The notes under the pieces are model-generated. The model saw only the letters and a list, made by a program, of their open reading frames with translations. It was not told the origin of the DNA and searched no databases. Shown in pieces: positions 36,025 through 44,121 of a stretch of 64,000 nt of DNA (the stretch's first letter is position 1; every line of letters starts with the position of its first letter). The position numbers were made by a program, and so were the translations under genes. The DNA comes from Streptomyces sp. HM190. GTDB taxonomy: Bacteria; Actinomycetota; Actinomycetes; Streptomycetales; Streptomycetaceae. Location of the stretch: NCBI RefSeq assembly GCF_009857135.1, contig NZ_CP047318.1, forward strand, positions 4,526,001 to 4,590,000, in the 5' to 3' direction.

Positions 36025-36708
36025 GGGCTGCTTCGTCCCGTGGACGCCGTCGGCGGCGTGCCGCGGCCCGTAGCGGGAGGAGAACTGGCCGACCAGTTCA
36101 CGGAAGCAGACCAGGGCGGTGATCGGCGGGATCCCCACCACGACCATCGCGAGCACCGACCCCGGGGTCTGCCCGATGCACAGCGCCACCGCGGTGCCCG
36201 ACGCCAGCAGCATCACGGCCCAGGACCGCCGGGCGGTCCGGTTCTGCACCGACGCCCGCAGGATGGAGAGCCCCGCGACCAGCCACGGCCCGTAGACCGT
36301 CAGCGGCCACCATTGCGCGAGTCTTTCCGAGACCACCAGCAGGGCGATGCCGTGTAACTGGTTGTACGAATAGGAGATCGACCAGGAGAGCATCGTCGCC
36401 CCGCACACCGTGATGGTGAAAACCAGAAAAGCGACGGTGATGCTTCTCGGGTTGCCGGAAAAGATGTGCGCCCCCGGCCGTGGTCTCCGTCTGCTGACGG
36501 GCCGGCTCGGGGGCGGCACCTGTACCTGCGCGGGCATCGACACCGGTACCGACACCGGCGCGGGCGCCGGGCCGGGCGCCGGGCCGGGCGCCGGTACCGA
36601 CACCTGGGTCGGCTCCCCGTCGGGCTCCCAGTCGTCGGACGGAGTCCTCGGGTCGGGGAGCCAGATGTGCTGTGTCTCAATACCGCCGTAAGAATCCTGC
36701 CAAGTCAC
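36022..36708 (-). CDS. DUF2637 membrane protein
   Basis: 228 residues. The N-terminal 80 are cytoplasmic, Pro-rich (PAPGPAPGPAPAPVSVPVSMP) and end in a basic cluster. Four transmembrane helices follow (SITVAFLVFTITVCGATMLSWSISYSYN; WWPLTVYGPWLVAGLSIL; WAVMLLASGTAVALCIG; VLAMVVVGIPPITALVCF). The layout matches DUF2637, common in Streptomyces and in SpdB-like spread proteins of conjugative elements. No other transfer gene is nearby. The start is GTG with no ribosome site, and the region just upstream is AT-rich, so the transcript may be leaderless. The stop codon lies inside the terminator stem. Confidence 0.78.
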   Translation of the reverse strand: MTWQDSYGGIETQHIWLPDPRTPSDDWEPDGEPTQVSVPAPGPAPGPAPAPVSVPVSMPAQVQVPPPSRPVSRRRPRPGAHIFSGNPRSITVAFLVFTITVCGATMLSWSISYSYNQLHGIALLVVSERLAQWWPLTVYGPWLVAGLSILRASVQNRTARRSWAVMLLASGTAVALCIGQTPGSVLAMVVVGIPPITALVCFRELVGQFSSRYGPRHAADGVHGTKQP

Positions 36709-36848
36709 ACATGTGCAACGAGTGGCATCCGGGTTAAGGATTCCTGCATTCAGGGGAATAAAAATCTGCTGGGATTATCTACGTCGTTGAATTCCGGATA
36801 CTTGGTCGACGAAACTGTTGAACGCGAGAAATGGAAAAAGGTTCTTTC

Positions 36849-38045
36849 TCAGTGGGCCGGCGGTGGCGCCGTGCTGTTCCGGGGCACGAGCCGGGTCGGG
36901 ACCAGGGTGGTGCCGGGCCCGGGGGTCGGCCGCCGCACGCCGGCGAGCACGCCCGCGACGCACAGGCGCCCCACCTCGGCGAAGTCCTGGTGGATGGTGG
37001 TCAGCGGCGGCAGGAACGACGCCGACTCGGGGATGTCGTCGAACCCGACGACACTGACCTCGTCCGGCACCCTCCGGCCCCGCTCGTGCAGGGCCCGCAG
37101 CAGCCCCAGCGCCATCTGGTCGTTCGCCGCGAACACCGCCGTGCAGTCCGGCTGTTCGGCGAGCAGGAGTCCCGCCCGGTAGCCGGACTCCGCCGACCAG
37201 TCGCCGCGCACCGGGGGCGGCGGCACCAGCCCCGCCCCGGTGAGCGTGGCGCGCCAGGCGTTCGCCCGGCGCTGTGCCGCGAAGGAGTCCTCCGGGCCCG
37301 CCAGGTGCCACACGGTCGTGTGCCCGAGGTCCAGCAGATGCCGTACGGCGTCGCGCGCCCCGCCCGCCTGGTCGGTGTCGACCACGGTGTACCGGTCGCC
37401 GGCGTCGGAGTCGGCCACCACCACCGGGATGCCGGGCGGCAGCGACACGGTCGCCGCGTCCAGCAGATGGGTCTCCATGATGACGATCACCGCGTCCACG
37501 GCGAGTTCCCCGAGCCGGGAGAAGGCGCCGTTCACCTCGTCCTGCGTGGGCACCGCGACCGGCAGCAGCGTGACCGCGTACCCCTCGCGGGCGGCGGACG
37601 TGGCGATCGCGTCGAGGGTGCGGATGTTGCCGAGCGTGGACAGTGAGAAGGTGATCACGCCGAGGGTGCGGAACTCCCCGCGGCGCAGGGCACGGGCGGC
37701 GCTGTTGGGGCGGTAGTCCAGCTCCCGCATCGCGTCCAGCACCTGGCGGCGGGTCTCCTCGGTGACACCGGCGAACCCGTTGGACACGCGTGACACCGTC
37801 TGCGCGGAGACGCCCGCGAGCCGGGCGACGTCGCCCATGGAGGGGCCCTGCCGGGGCCGGCCGCCCCGCCCCCGGGCGCGGGGTGCGGGCCCCGCTGCCG
37901 TCCCGCTCCCGCGGCCCGGCGCCGCCGCGCTCTCCCGGTCAGCTGTGTCCACCTTGTCCCCCAGGCTCCCGTCCGCGCGCCGCTCGGCGATGCCGCTGGT
38001 CCCGAACGACTCTCTTGACCACCGAGATTCGGACAGTGTAGACAT
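36849..38045 (-). CDS. LacI-family repressor
   Basis: 398 residues as drawn. The LacI headpiece starts at MGDVARLAGVSAQTVSRVSNGFAGVTEETRRQVLDAMRELDYRPNSAARALR. The periplasmic-binding-like sugar domain follows (LGVITFSLSTLGNIRTLDAIATSAAREGYAVTLLPVAV ... AVFAANDQMALGLLRALHERGRRVPDEVSVVGFDDIPES). The roughly 69-residue Arg/Gly/Ala-rich leader is longer than usual; a GTG at 37952 or the ATG at 37838 are alternative starts. It is divergent from the GH30 gene with a perfect palindrome between them, so it very probably represses that enzyme until a galactan-derived sugar binds. Confidence 0.88.
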   Translation of the reverse strand: MSTLSESRWSRESFGTSGIAERRADGSLGDKVDTADRESAAAPGRGSGTAAGPAPRARGRGGRPRQGPSMGDVARLAGVSAQTVSRVSNGFAGVTEETRRQVLDAMRELDYRPNSAARALRRGEFRTLGVITFSLSTLGNIRTLDAIATSAAREGYAVTLLPVAVPTQDEVNGAFSRLGELAVDAVIVIMETHLLDAATVSLPPGIPVVVADSDAGDRYTVVDTDQAGGARDAVRHLLDLGHTTVWHLAGPEDSFAAQRRANAWRATLTGAGLVPPPPVRGDWSAESGYRAGLLLAEQPDCTAVFAANDQMALGLLRALHERGRRVPDEVSVVGFDDIPESASFLPPLTTIHQDFAEVGRLCVAGVLAGVRRPTPGPGTTLVPTRLVPRNSTAPPPAH

Positions 38046-38056
38046 CGCGCCGAGGA

Positions 38057-38072
38057 ATGTTTACGTAAACAT
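38057..38072. promoter_or_regulatory. Perfect 16-bp LacI operator
   Basis: ATGTTTACGTAAACAT is a perfect palindrome 12 bp upstream of the LacI start codon and 117 bp before the GH30 start. Central CG and AT-rich flanks are typical of LacI-family sites. It should control both divergent genes. Confidence 0.85.
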
Positions 38073-38188
38073 CACCCGTCACCAACCCTACGAGAGCACC
38101 GCGAACCGCACCGAACCGCACCAGCGGGCCCCGATCTCTCGCGTCGCGCCGGGACGCGCGGCACGTGGAAGAGTTGGAGTTACTCGAG

Positions 38189-40234
38189 ATGGCACAGCGC
38201 ACCCGCACGAGACGGCTCCTCGGGGCCATCGGCGTGACGGCCCTGGCGACCGGGACCGTCATGGCCACCACCTCCCTGCCGCTGGCGCACGCCGCGCCGG
38301 CCGCCGCGTCGGTCACCGTCCGGCCCGACCCCTCGTACAAGGGCGACAGCTTCGAGGGCTGGGGCACCAGCCTGGTGTGGTTCGCCAACGCCACCGGCGA
38401 CTACCCCCCGCAGATCCGCGAGAAGCTCGCGAAGCTCCTGTTCGGGGAGAGCGGCCTCAACCTCAACATCGCCCGCTACAACATCGGCGGCGGCAACGCC
38501 CCCGACGTCAAGGACTACCTGCGGGCGGGCGGCGCCGTCGAGGGCTGGTGGAAGGCCCCGGCGGGCACCACCCGCGAGGACGTCGACTGGTGGAACGCCG
38601 ACGACCCGAACGACTGGAACAAGAAGGCCGACGCCACCCAGCGCTGGTGGGTGGACCGCATCAAGAAGGACATCACGCACTGGGAGGCGTTCAGCAACTC
38701 CCCGCCGTGGTTCATGACGGTCAGCGGCTACGTCTCCGGCGGCTTCGACTCCTCGAAGGACCAGCTGAAGGAGGAGTCGGTCGAGGACTTCGCCAAGTAC
38801 CTGGTCGGTGCCACCGAGCGGCTGGAGAAGGCGCACGGCATCAAGGTCGACACCCTCGACCCGTTCAACGAGCCGAACACCAACTACTGGGGTACCAGGC
38901 TCGGTGAGGACGGGCAGCCCACCGGCGGCCGCCAGGAAGGCGCCCACATGGGCCCCGAGCTGCAGCAGAAGGTGCTGCGCGCCCTCGGCCCGGTGCTGGA
39001 CAAGTCCCGTACCAAGGCGGAGATATCCGCGATGGACGAGACCAACCCCGGTACGTTCGCCACGAACTGGAACTCCTACCCGCAGGAGGTCCGTGACCTC
39101 GTCGGGCAGATGAACGTCCACACCTACGGCACCAGCCAGCGCACCACCGTCCGTGACCTCGCCAAGGCCGCCGACAAGCCGCTGTGGATGAGCGAGGTCG
39201 AGGGCGACTGGGGCGACGGGCAGAGCTTCACCGACATGCGCCCCGGTCTGGGCCTCGCCCAGCGCATGGTCGACGACCTGCGCGAACTGGAGCCCAAGGC
39301 CTGGGTCTTCTGGCAGCCGGTCGAGGACTACGACAACATGAAGCCCGGCGGGGAGTCCGCGAAGGGCGGCAACTGGGGCTCCATCCAGCTCTCCTTCGCC
39401 TGCAAGTCCACGGACACCCTGAAGACCTGCCCGATCTACACGAACACCAAGTTCGACACCGCCCGCAACTTCACGCACTACATCAAGCCGGGCGACCGTC
39501 TGATCAAGACGAACGACACCTCCAGCACGGCGGCGGTCGCCAAGAAGGGCGAGAAGGCGACGGTCGTCCACGTCAACAGCACCACCGAGTCCCGCGCGGT
39601 GACGCTGGACCTGTCGAGGTTCGGCAAGGTCACCTCCGGCGCGACGGTCACCCCCGTGGTGACGGACGCGGCCGGCAAGCTGGTGAAGAAGAAGGCGGTC
39701 AAGGTCAAGGGCAAGAAGGCCACGATCACCGTGCCCGCCCAGTCCGTGACCTCCTTCCTGGTCAACGGCGTCTCCGGGGTGGCGAAGGATCGCGCGGAGC
39801 TGCGCGACGGCGAGACGTACACCCTGACCGGCGTGCAGAGCGGCAAGAACCTCGCGGTCGCGGGCGACGGCAAGGGCCTCGTCATCAAGAACCTCGACCC
39901 CGGCACCAAGGCCCAGCAGTGGACCGTGGACCGGATCGGCCGCGGCGCGACGAGCAACCGCACCCGCTACGCGATCACCAACGAGGCCGCCGGCAAGCGC
40001 CTGGCGATCCGCGGCGGCTCCCTGACGGTCGAGGCCGACGAGGGCACGCGGGACGCTGCCGCGCAGTGGATGATGTCCAGCACCGGTGACGGCTCCTGGA
40101 CGCTGGTCAACGCGTCGACCGGACAACTGGCCGACGTCAACGGCCAGTCGACGACCGACGGGGCCTCCGTGGGCGTCTGGTGGCCCAACTCGGGTCTCAA
40201 CCAGCGCTGGTGGCTGAACGACCTCCCCGGCTGA
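38189..40234 (+). CDS. Secreted GH30 glycosidase (endo-1,6-galactanase type) with ricin-like lectin domain
   Basis: 681 residues. A twin-Arg-containing signal (RTRTRRLLGAIGVTALATGT, cut near AHAAPAA) precedes a TIM barrel with side beta-domain (about 45-530). GH30 motifs include FEGWGTSLVWFANATG, NIARYNIGGGN, SNSPPWFMT, DPFNEPNTNYWG (acid/base Glu near 228), WMSEVEGDWG (nucleophile Glu near 335) and WVFWQPVEDY. Sequence style matches GH30 galactanases acting on type II arabinogalactan side chains. Residues about 545-681 are a ricin-type beta-trefoil (QQWTVDRIG, NQRWWL). ATG at 38189 follows GGAG; an in-frame upstream ATG is less likely. Regulated by the divergent LacI protein. Confidence 0.88.
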   Translation: MAQRTRTRRLLGAIGVTALATGTVMATTSLPLAHAAPAAASVTVRPDPSYKGDSFEGWGTSLVWFANATGDYPPQIREKLAKLLFGESGLNLNIARYNIGGGNAPDVKDYLRAGGAVEGWWKAPAGTTREDVDWWNADDPNDWNKKADATQRWWVDRIKKDITHWEAFSNSPPWFMTVSGYVSGGFDSSKDQLKEESVEDFAKYLVGATERLEKAHGIKVDTLDPFNEPNTNYWGTRLGEDGQPTGGRQEGAHMGPELQQKVLRALGPVLDKSRTKAEISAMDETNPGTFATNWNSYPQEVRDLVGQMNVHTYGTSQRTTVRDLAKAADKPLWMSEVEGDWGDGQSFTDMRPGLGLAQRMVDDLRELEPKAWVFWQPVEDYDNMKPGGESAKGGNWGSIQLSFACKSTDTLKTCPIYTNTKFDTARNFTHYIKPGDRLIKTNDTSSTAAVAKKGEKATVVHVNSTTESRAVTLDLSRFGKVTSGATVTPVVTDAAGKLVKKKAVKVKGKKATITVPAQSVTSFLVNGVSGVAKDRAELRDGETYTLTGVQSGKNLAVAGDGKGLVIKNLDPGTKAQQWTVDRIGRGATSNRTRYAITNEAAGKRLAIRGGSLTVEADEGTRDAAAQWMMSSTGDGSWTLVNASTGQLADVNGQSTTDGASVGVWWPNSGLNQRWWLNDLPG

Positions 40235-40261
40235 CGACCCGTCCCACCCCGCGGCACCCCA

Positions 40262-40292
40262 GGAAACCCCAGGTCGAAGACCTGGGGTTTCC
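40262..40292 (+). terminator. Terminator after the GH30 gene
   Basis: GGAAACCCCAGGTC (40262-40275) pairs perfectly with GACCTGGGGTTTCC (40279-40292) over a GAA loop. The inner 12-bp stem is identical to the terminator at 35991-36017, showing reuse of one terminator sequence at two sites 4.3 kb apart. Confidence 0.85.
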
Positions 40293-40329
40293 CCATGGAA
40301 CGGGATCCCCGCGCCGGACGGCACGCACG

Positions 40330-41105
40330 GGCGGCGTCGGCCGAGGACGTACGGCGGTCGCCGCGCGTGCTCCCCGAGTGCCGCCCGCTCCGCCTCCGCC
40401 GGGGGCGCCGTCCCGTGCCCACGAGCAGGACGTCCTCGTCGGTGAACGACGCGGGGAACGCCGTGCCGGTGATCCGCTCCGGCAGCGCGCGGGAGTGGGC
40501 CAGGGACTCGGCGGACGGCCCCGGGACGTCCGGCAGGCGGGCCGTCGGGTCCAGGGGGTGCAGGGTCCACTCCAGGACGTACGCGGTGCGGTGGTCGCCG
40601 GTGGTGCGCCTTGTCCCCGGGGCGCACCCGCAGGCCGGGGTCGGCGAGCCGGCGGCGCGGCCCGTTGCGGCCCCCGGCGGAGCCGACGTCGCCGAGGTGG
40701 AACCTCGGCAGGCCCGGCTCCTCGTACGCGGCGGTGAGGCGCACGACGAGTGCCGCGGCAGCCAACGCTTGCCCGTCGAGGAGGGGCGCCCGGTGCGCCG
40801 AGAGTGCGTGCCGGGCGTCGCGACGGGGCGAACGTTGCCCGTCGCGGCACCAGCGCGTCCAGCGGGTCGTCCCCGGACGGCGGTGCGTGCGTCGCGGTCC
40901 AGCAGGTCACCGCGGCGGCGGTCGGTTCGGCGCCGGGCGGCGTCACCAGCGTGACGAGGACGCCCTGCGCGTCGACGACCAGATGGCGGACGAGGTCCCG
41001 GACGAGCCGGCCGGCGCAGCCCGAGGGCCGGGCGAAGTCCTCGTCGCGCAGATCGGCGACCGCGGCGCGCAGCGCCGCCGGGAGCGCGGGAAGAGGTCCA
41101 CCGGG
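40330..41105 (-). pseudogene. Frameshifted mycothiol-dependent maleylpyruvate isomerase-like (DinB-fold) gene
   Basis: Three consecutive frames on the minus strand together spell one family member. The first block (41105 to about 40840) reads LRDEDFARPSGCAGRLVRDLVRHLVVDAQGVLVTLVTPPGAEPT. The second (about 40765 to 40600) reads ALVVRLTAAYEEPGLPRFHLGDVGSAGG. The third (about 40600 to 40400) reads DHRTAYVLEWTLHPLDPTARLPDVPGPSAESLAHSRA ... FPASFTDEDVLLVGTGRR, then the frame reverts for AEAERAALGEHARRPPYVLG. At least three indels interrupt it, and no intact start is present. Such proteins normally use mycothiol in isomerase or transferase reactions. Sequencing error could explain one indel, hardly three. 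Confidence 0.8.
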
Positions 41106-41558
41106 GCACGGTACCGGCCGGCGCGGGCTCCCCCGAGGCGCCCGCGACCCGTCCGGCGGGCCCCTCGGCGGCCCCGCGACCGGCTTCCGTTTAGGTCCCT
41201 CGCCGTGCGCGGAACGCGCCCGGCAATTCGGCGAGGGACGAGGAACGGGAACCCCGTGACACCGGTGAAACGCCGTTCAGGCAGTATGGTCGCGCGCGGT
41301 GGTTCATCAACTACGAATAGCGCAGGGTCAGTAACTCAAGACTGTCGCTCAAGTTTCATAAGGATTCCGCATCTTGACGTCTCGTCATGACTTGGCGCGG
41401 TGATACGATCACGACACTTGCTGAACGGACGGATAGGTGCAAAAGCGGCACCTCTCGCCAAGGGGGCAGCCTGGGCGGCGACCCTGGATGGGCGACCTCC
41501 GGTCTGCGTGCTTGACGGGATTTCAGTAGCTGGCCTTCAGCCGCCTGAAGAGGGTCTC
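41106..41558. other. Intergenic region upstream of the conservon
   Basis: About 450 bp without a convincing gene. The part from 41260 is less GC-rich and likely holds the conservon promoter. GTGAT-ACG-ATCAC (41400-41412) is a short perfect dyad, and TTGACG at 41374 is a possible -35 element, but no well-spaced -10 box goes with it. Confidence 0.35.
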
Positions 41559-42767
41559 ATGACGCCATACATACAGAATCCGGTGCTTTGGGTTCTTCTT
41601 GTCCTAACCCTTCTCGCAGCCGCCCTCGTTGTTCGCCAGCGACGGGCGGCCCGGGGGTTACGGCAGGAGATCGCAGGGCTCAAGAACCACTACGGTGAGT
41701 TGGAGACTCATTACTCCCAGTCCGTCCGAGAAGCGCAGCAGGAGGCCGAGGCGGAGACGCGTACGGCCCTGAAGTCCGCGATGAGGACACTCCAGGGTCT
41801 CGCCGCCGAACAGCAGCGCATCATTTCGGGATTGCAGCGCAAGTACGGCGATTCCGTCATGCTCCAGGACCTCCTGGAGATCGACCACATGAACGCGCAG
41901 TTCGGACGCCGCGCCCAGTCCATCGCCGTGCTCTGCGAGGGCTGGCTCGGCCGCCACCGCGACGTCGCCTCGGTGTACGACGTGGTCCGCAGCGCCCAGG
42001 GCAGGATCCGCCACTTCCAGCGTGTGCAGATCCTGTCGAAGGTGGACTTCGGGGTCACCAGCCGTGCCGTGGAGCCGGTGGCGCTCGCGCTCGCCGAGCT
42101 GCTCGACAACGCGACCAGCTACTCCAGCCCCGACACCGTGGTGGAGATCAACGTCCGTACCGTCCCCAAGGGCGTCTGCATCGTCGTCGACGACGCCGGT
42201 GTCGGTATGAACGAGGAGGAGAAGGCCAGGGCCGAGAAGCTCCTCACGAGCGAGCGGGCCTCCGGTGTGTCCGGCCTCGGCAACCCGCCGCAGTTCGGCT
42301 TCGCCGTGATCGGTGTGCTCTCCGAGCGCTTCGGCTTCACGGTCTCCGTGGACTCCACGTCGCCGTACGGCGGTGTGCGTGCCGTCGTGCTGCTGCCCGA
42401 CGAGCTGCTCACCGACATGCCGACCCCGCAGGAGCCTCAGGAGCCCGTCGCGGTCGTCCAGGAGACCTGGGAGCGGGCGACGGTCGTCGACACGGTCGCC
42501 GCGGCGCGTGACACCGGCCCCGAGCCCTCTCTGCCCCTGCCGACCACCGACGACGGCCTGCCCCGGCGCCGCCGCAAGCGGCCGATGGCGCTCGTCTCCA
42601 ACAGCGGAGTGTCGGCCCCGGCCGCGCCGCGGCGGCGCAGCGAGGACACGGCGGCGATCATGGCCGCCTTCAAGCAGGGCACGGACAAGGGTCGCGCCAC
42701 GCATCCGGACGACGAGCGGTCCAGCGGTACCGGTGACGCGAGCAGTGAAGGGCACGAGGTCTCATGA
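41559..42767 (+). CDS. cvnA: Conservon sensor-kinase-like protein CvnA
   Basis: 402 residues. One N-terminal membrane helix (LWVLLVLTLLAAALVVRQRR), a coiled coil (about 30-95, rich in Gln/Glu/Arg) and a HATPase_c domain (about 150-290) with N-box ELLDNATSYSSPDT, VVDDAGVGMNEEE and GFAVIG. There is no phosphoacceptor His box like that of true kinases, as in other conservon CvnA proteins. The C-terminal 100 residues are Pro/Arg/Ser-rich and probably disordered. It is the membrane input of a four-protein complex acting with a small GTPase. The ATG at 41559 follows GAAGAGGG. The stop overlaps cvnB by ATGA. Confidence 0.93.
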   Translation: MTPYIQNPVLWVLLVLTLLAAALVVRQRRAARGLRQEIAGLKNHYGELETHYSQSVREAQQEAEAETRTALKSAMRTLQGLAAEQQRIISGLQRKYGDSVMLQDLLEIDHMNAQFGRRAQSIAVLCEGWLGRHRDVASVYDVVRSAQGRIRHFQRVQILSKVDFGVTSRAVEPVALALAELLDNATSYSSPDTVVEINVRTVPKGVCIVVDDAGVGMNEEEKARAEKLLTSERASGVSGLGNPPQFGFAVIGVLSERFGFTVSVDSTSPYGGVRAVVLLPDELLTDMPTPQEPQEPVAVVQETWERATVVDTVAAARDTGPEPSLPLPTTDDGLPRRRRKRPMALVSNSGVSAPAAPRRRSEDTAAIMAAFKQGTDKGRATHPDDERSSGTGDASSEGHEVS

Positions 42768-43165
42768 ACAACGATCTTTCCTGGATGCTGGACAGCGCCC
42801 TGGAGATCCCCGGGGCTCTGCACGCCGTGCTCATCTCCGCCGACGGGCTCCAGCGGGCCCGGTCCAAGGACGTGAGCAAGGACGACGCGGACAAGGCCGC
42901 GGCCGCGATGAGCGGTCTGCAGTCGCTGAGCCGTTCCCTGTCGTTCTTCGTCGACCGGACCGACCTGCGCTGGCAGCAGACCCTGGTCGAGTTCGACGGC
43001 GGCTGGATCTTCCTGATCTCCGCCGGAGCCGGCGCCTACCTCGCCGTGTCCGCGTCCTCGGACGTCGACATGGCGGACATCACCTTCCGGATGCAGCAGC
43101 TTGTCGGGCAGTTGGGCAAGGTTCTGACTGCTCCGCCTCGCGAGAGCAGCGTGGTACGGCCATGA
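42764..43165 (+). CDS. cvnB: Conservon roadblock/LC7 protein CvnB
   Basis: 133 residues with the roadblock/LC7 fold: LSWMLDSALEIPGALHAVLISADGLQRARS ... LSRSLSFFVDRTDLRWQQTLVEFDGGWIFLISAGAGAYLAVSASSDVDMADITFRMQQLV. Such proteins dimerise and act as platforms or regulators of small GTPases, here CvnD. It is translationally coupled to cvnA (ATGA overlap) and to cvnC (ATGA overlap), so the products should be made in fixed ratio. Confidence 0.94.
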   Translation: MNNDLSWMLDSALEIPGALHAVLISADGLQRARSKDVSKDDADKAAAAMSGLQSLSRSLSFFVDRTDLRWQQTLVEFDGGWIFLISAGAGAYLAVSASSDVDMADITFRMQQLVGQLGKVLTAPPRESSVVRP

Positions 43166-43539
43166 GCGATGCCGACAAGCAGGAGCACGAAGCCGCCGAG
43201 TTAGTGCGGCCGTACGTCATCACGGGCGGCCGTCATCTGCCCGGCGAGGGTCAGTTCTCACTGATCACGCTGGTCACGGCGGCGGCCGACCACCAGCAGC
43301 GGCCTGCCCGCCTCTCCCCGGAGGAGCAGGAGGTGCTGCGGATGTGCGTCGGCGGCTACCTCTCCGTCGCCGAGATCGCGGGGCACATGCGGCTCCCGGT
43401 GGGCGTGGTGAAGATCCTGCTCGCCGCGCTCTCCGAGGGCGGCTACCTCGTCACCCGCCCGCCCGAACAGCGGGCCCCCGTGGCCAATCTGCAGATTCTC
43501 GAGGAGGTGCTGAATGGTCTCCGGGCCAAGTTTGGATGA
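43162..43539 (+). CDS. cvnC: Conservon DUF742 protein CvnC
   Basis: 125 residues of the DUF742 family: VRPYVITGGRHLPGEGQFSLITLVTAAA, then a winged-helix-like part (EEQEVLRMCVGGYLSVAEIAGHMRLPVGVVKILLAALSEGGYLVTRPP). The winged-helix fold suggests nucleic-acid or protein contact, but the role in the conservon complex is unknown. The start overlaps the cvnB stop by 4 bp, and cvnD starts 26 bp inside its 3' end. Confidence 0.93.
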   Translation: MSDADKQEHEAAELVRPYVITGGRHLPGEGQFSLITLVTAAADHQQRPARLSPEEQEVLRMCVGGYLSVAEIAGHMRLPVGVVKILLAALSEGGYLVTRPPEQRAPVANLQILEEVLNGLRAKFG

Positions 43540-44107
43540 GCAGGCGTACGTCCGTGGCGGGGAGACCCAGACCGCCGTCAAGATCCTCGTGGTCGGGCAC
43601 TTCGCGGTGGGCAAGACCACGTTCATCGGGACCATCTCCGAGATCTCGCCGCTGTCCACCGAGGAGACGATGACCCGCGCGGGCGAGGCCGTCGACGACC
43701 TCAAGGGGGTCCAGGGCAAGACCACCACCACGGTCGCCATGGACTTCGGCCGGCTGACGGTCAGCGAACGCGTCGTGCTGTACCTGTTCGGCACGCCCGG
43801 ACAGCAGCGCTTCGTGCAGATGTGGGAGGACATGGCACGCGGCGCGCTCGGCGCGCTGGTGCTGGTCGACCCCGAGCGGCTGGCGGACTCCTTCGCGGTG
43901 ATCGACCTGATCGAGCAGTACGGGCTCGACTACGCGATCGCCGTCAACCACTTCGACGGTTCACCCCTGCGGGACGAGAGGGCGCTGCGCGAGGCGCTCG
44001 ATCTGCTCGACGACACCCCTGTCGTCGTCTGCGACGCGCGCGACGAGAGATCGTCGGCCGAAGCGCTGATCACGCTCGTCCGCTACTTGATGGACCGTGC
44101 CCGTTAG
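43514..44107 (+). CDS. cvnD: Conservon small GTPase CvnD
   Basis: 197-residue Ras-like GTPase. G1 is GHFAVGKTT (about 28-36), G3 is GTPGQ (about 96), G4 is NHFD (about 140), with DAR near 175 as G5-like. The G3 motif is DxxG-divergent (FGTPGQ), as in other CvnD/MglA-like proteins. It is the switch of the conservon complex that cycles with CvnA, CvnB and CvnC at the membrane. The start lies 26 bp within cvnC. Confidence 0.93.
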   Translation: MVSGPSLDEQAYVRGGETQTAVKILVVGHFAVGKTTFIGTISEISPLSTEETMTRAGEAVDDLKGVQGKTTTTVAMDFGRLTVSERVVLYLFGTPGQQRFVQMWEDMARGALGALVLVDPERLADSFAVIDLIEQYGLDYAIAVNHFDGSPLRDERALREALDLLDDTPVVVCDARDERSSAEALITLVRYLMDRAR

Positions 44108-44121
44108 GAGCAAGAGCAGAC

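Noticed and set aside
38180..40765. An 861-codon open frame antisense to the GH30 gene
   Set aside because: Its N-terminal part overlaps the frameshifted isomerase remnant and gives real similarity only there; the rest is a mirror of the glycosidase.
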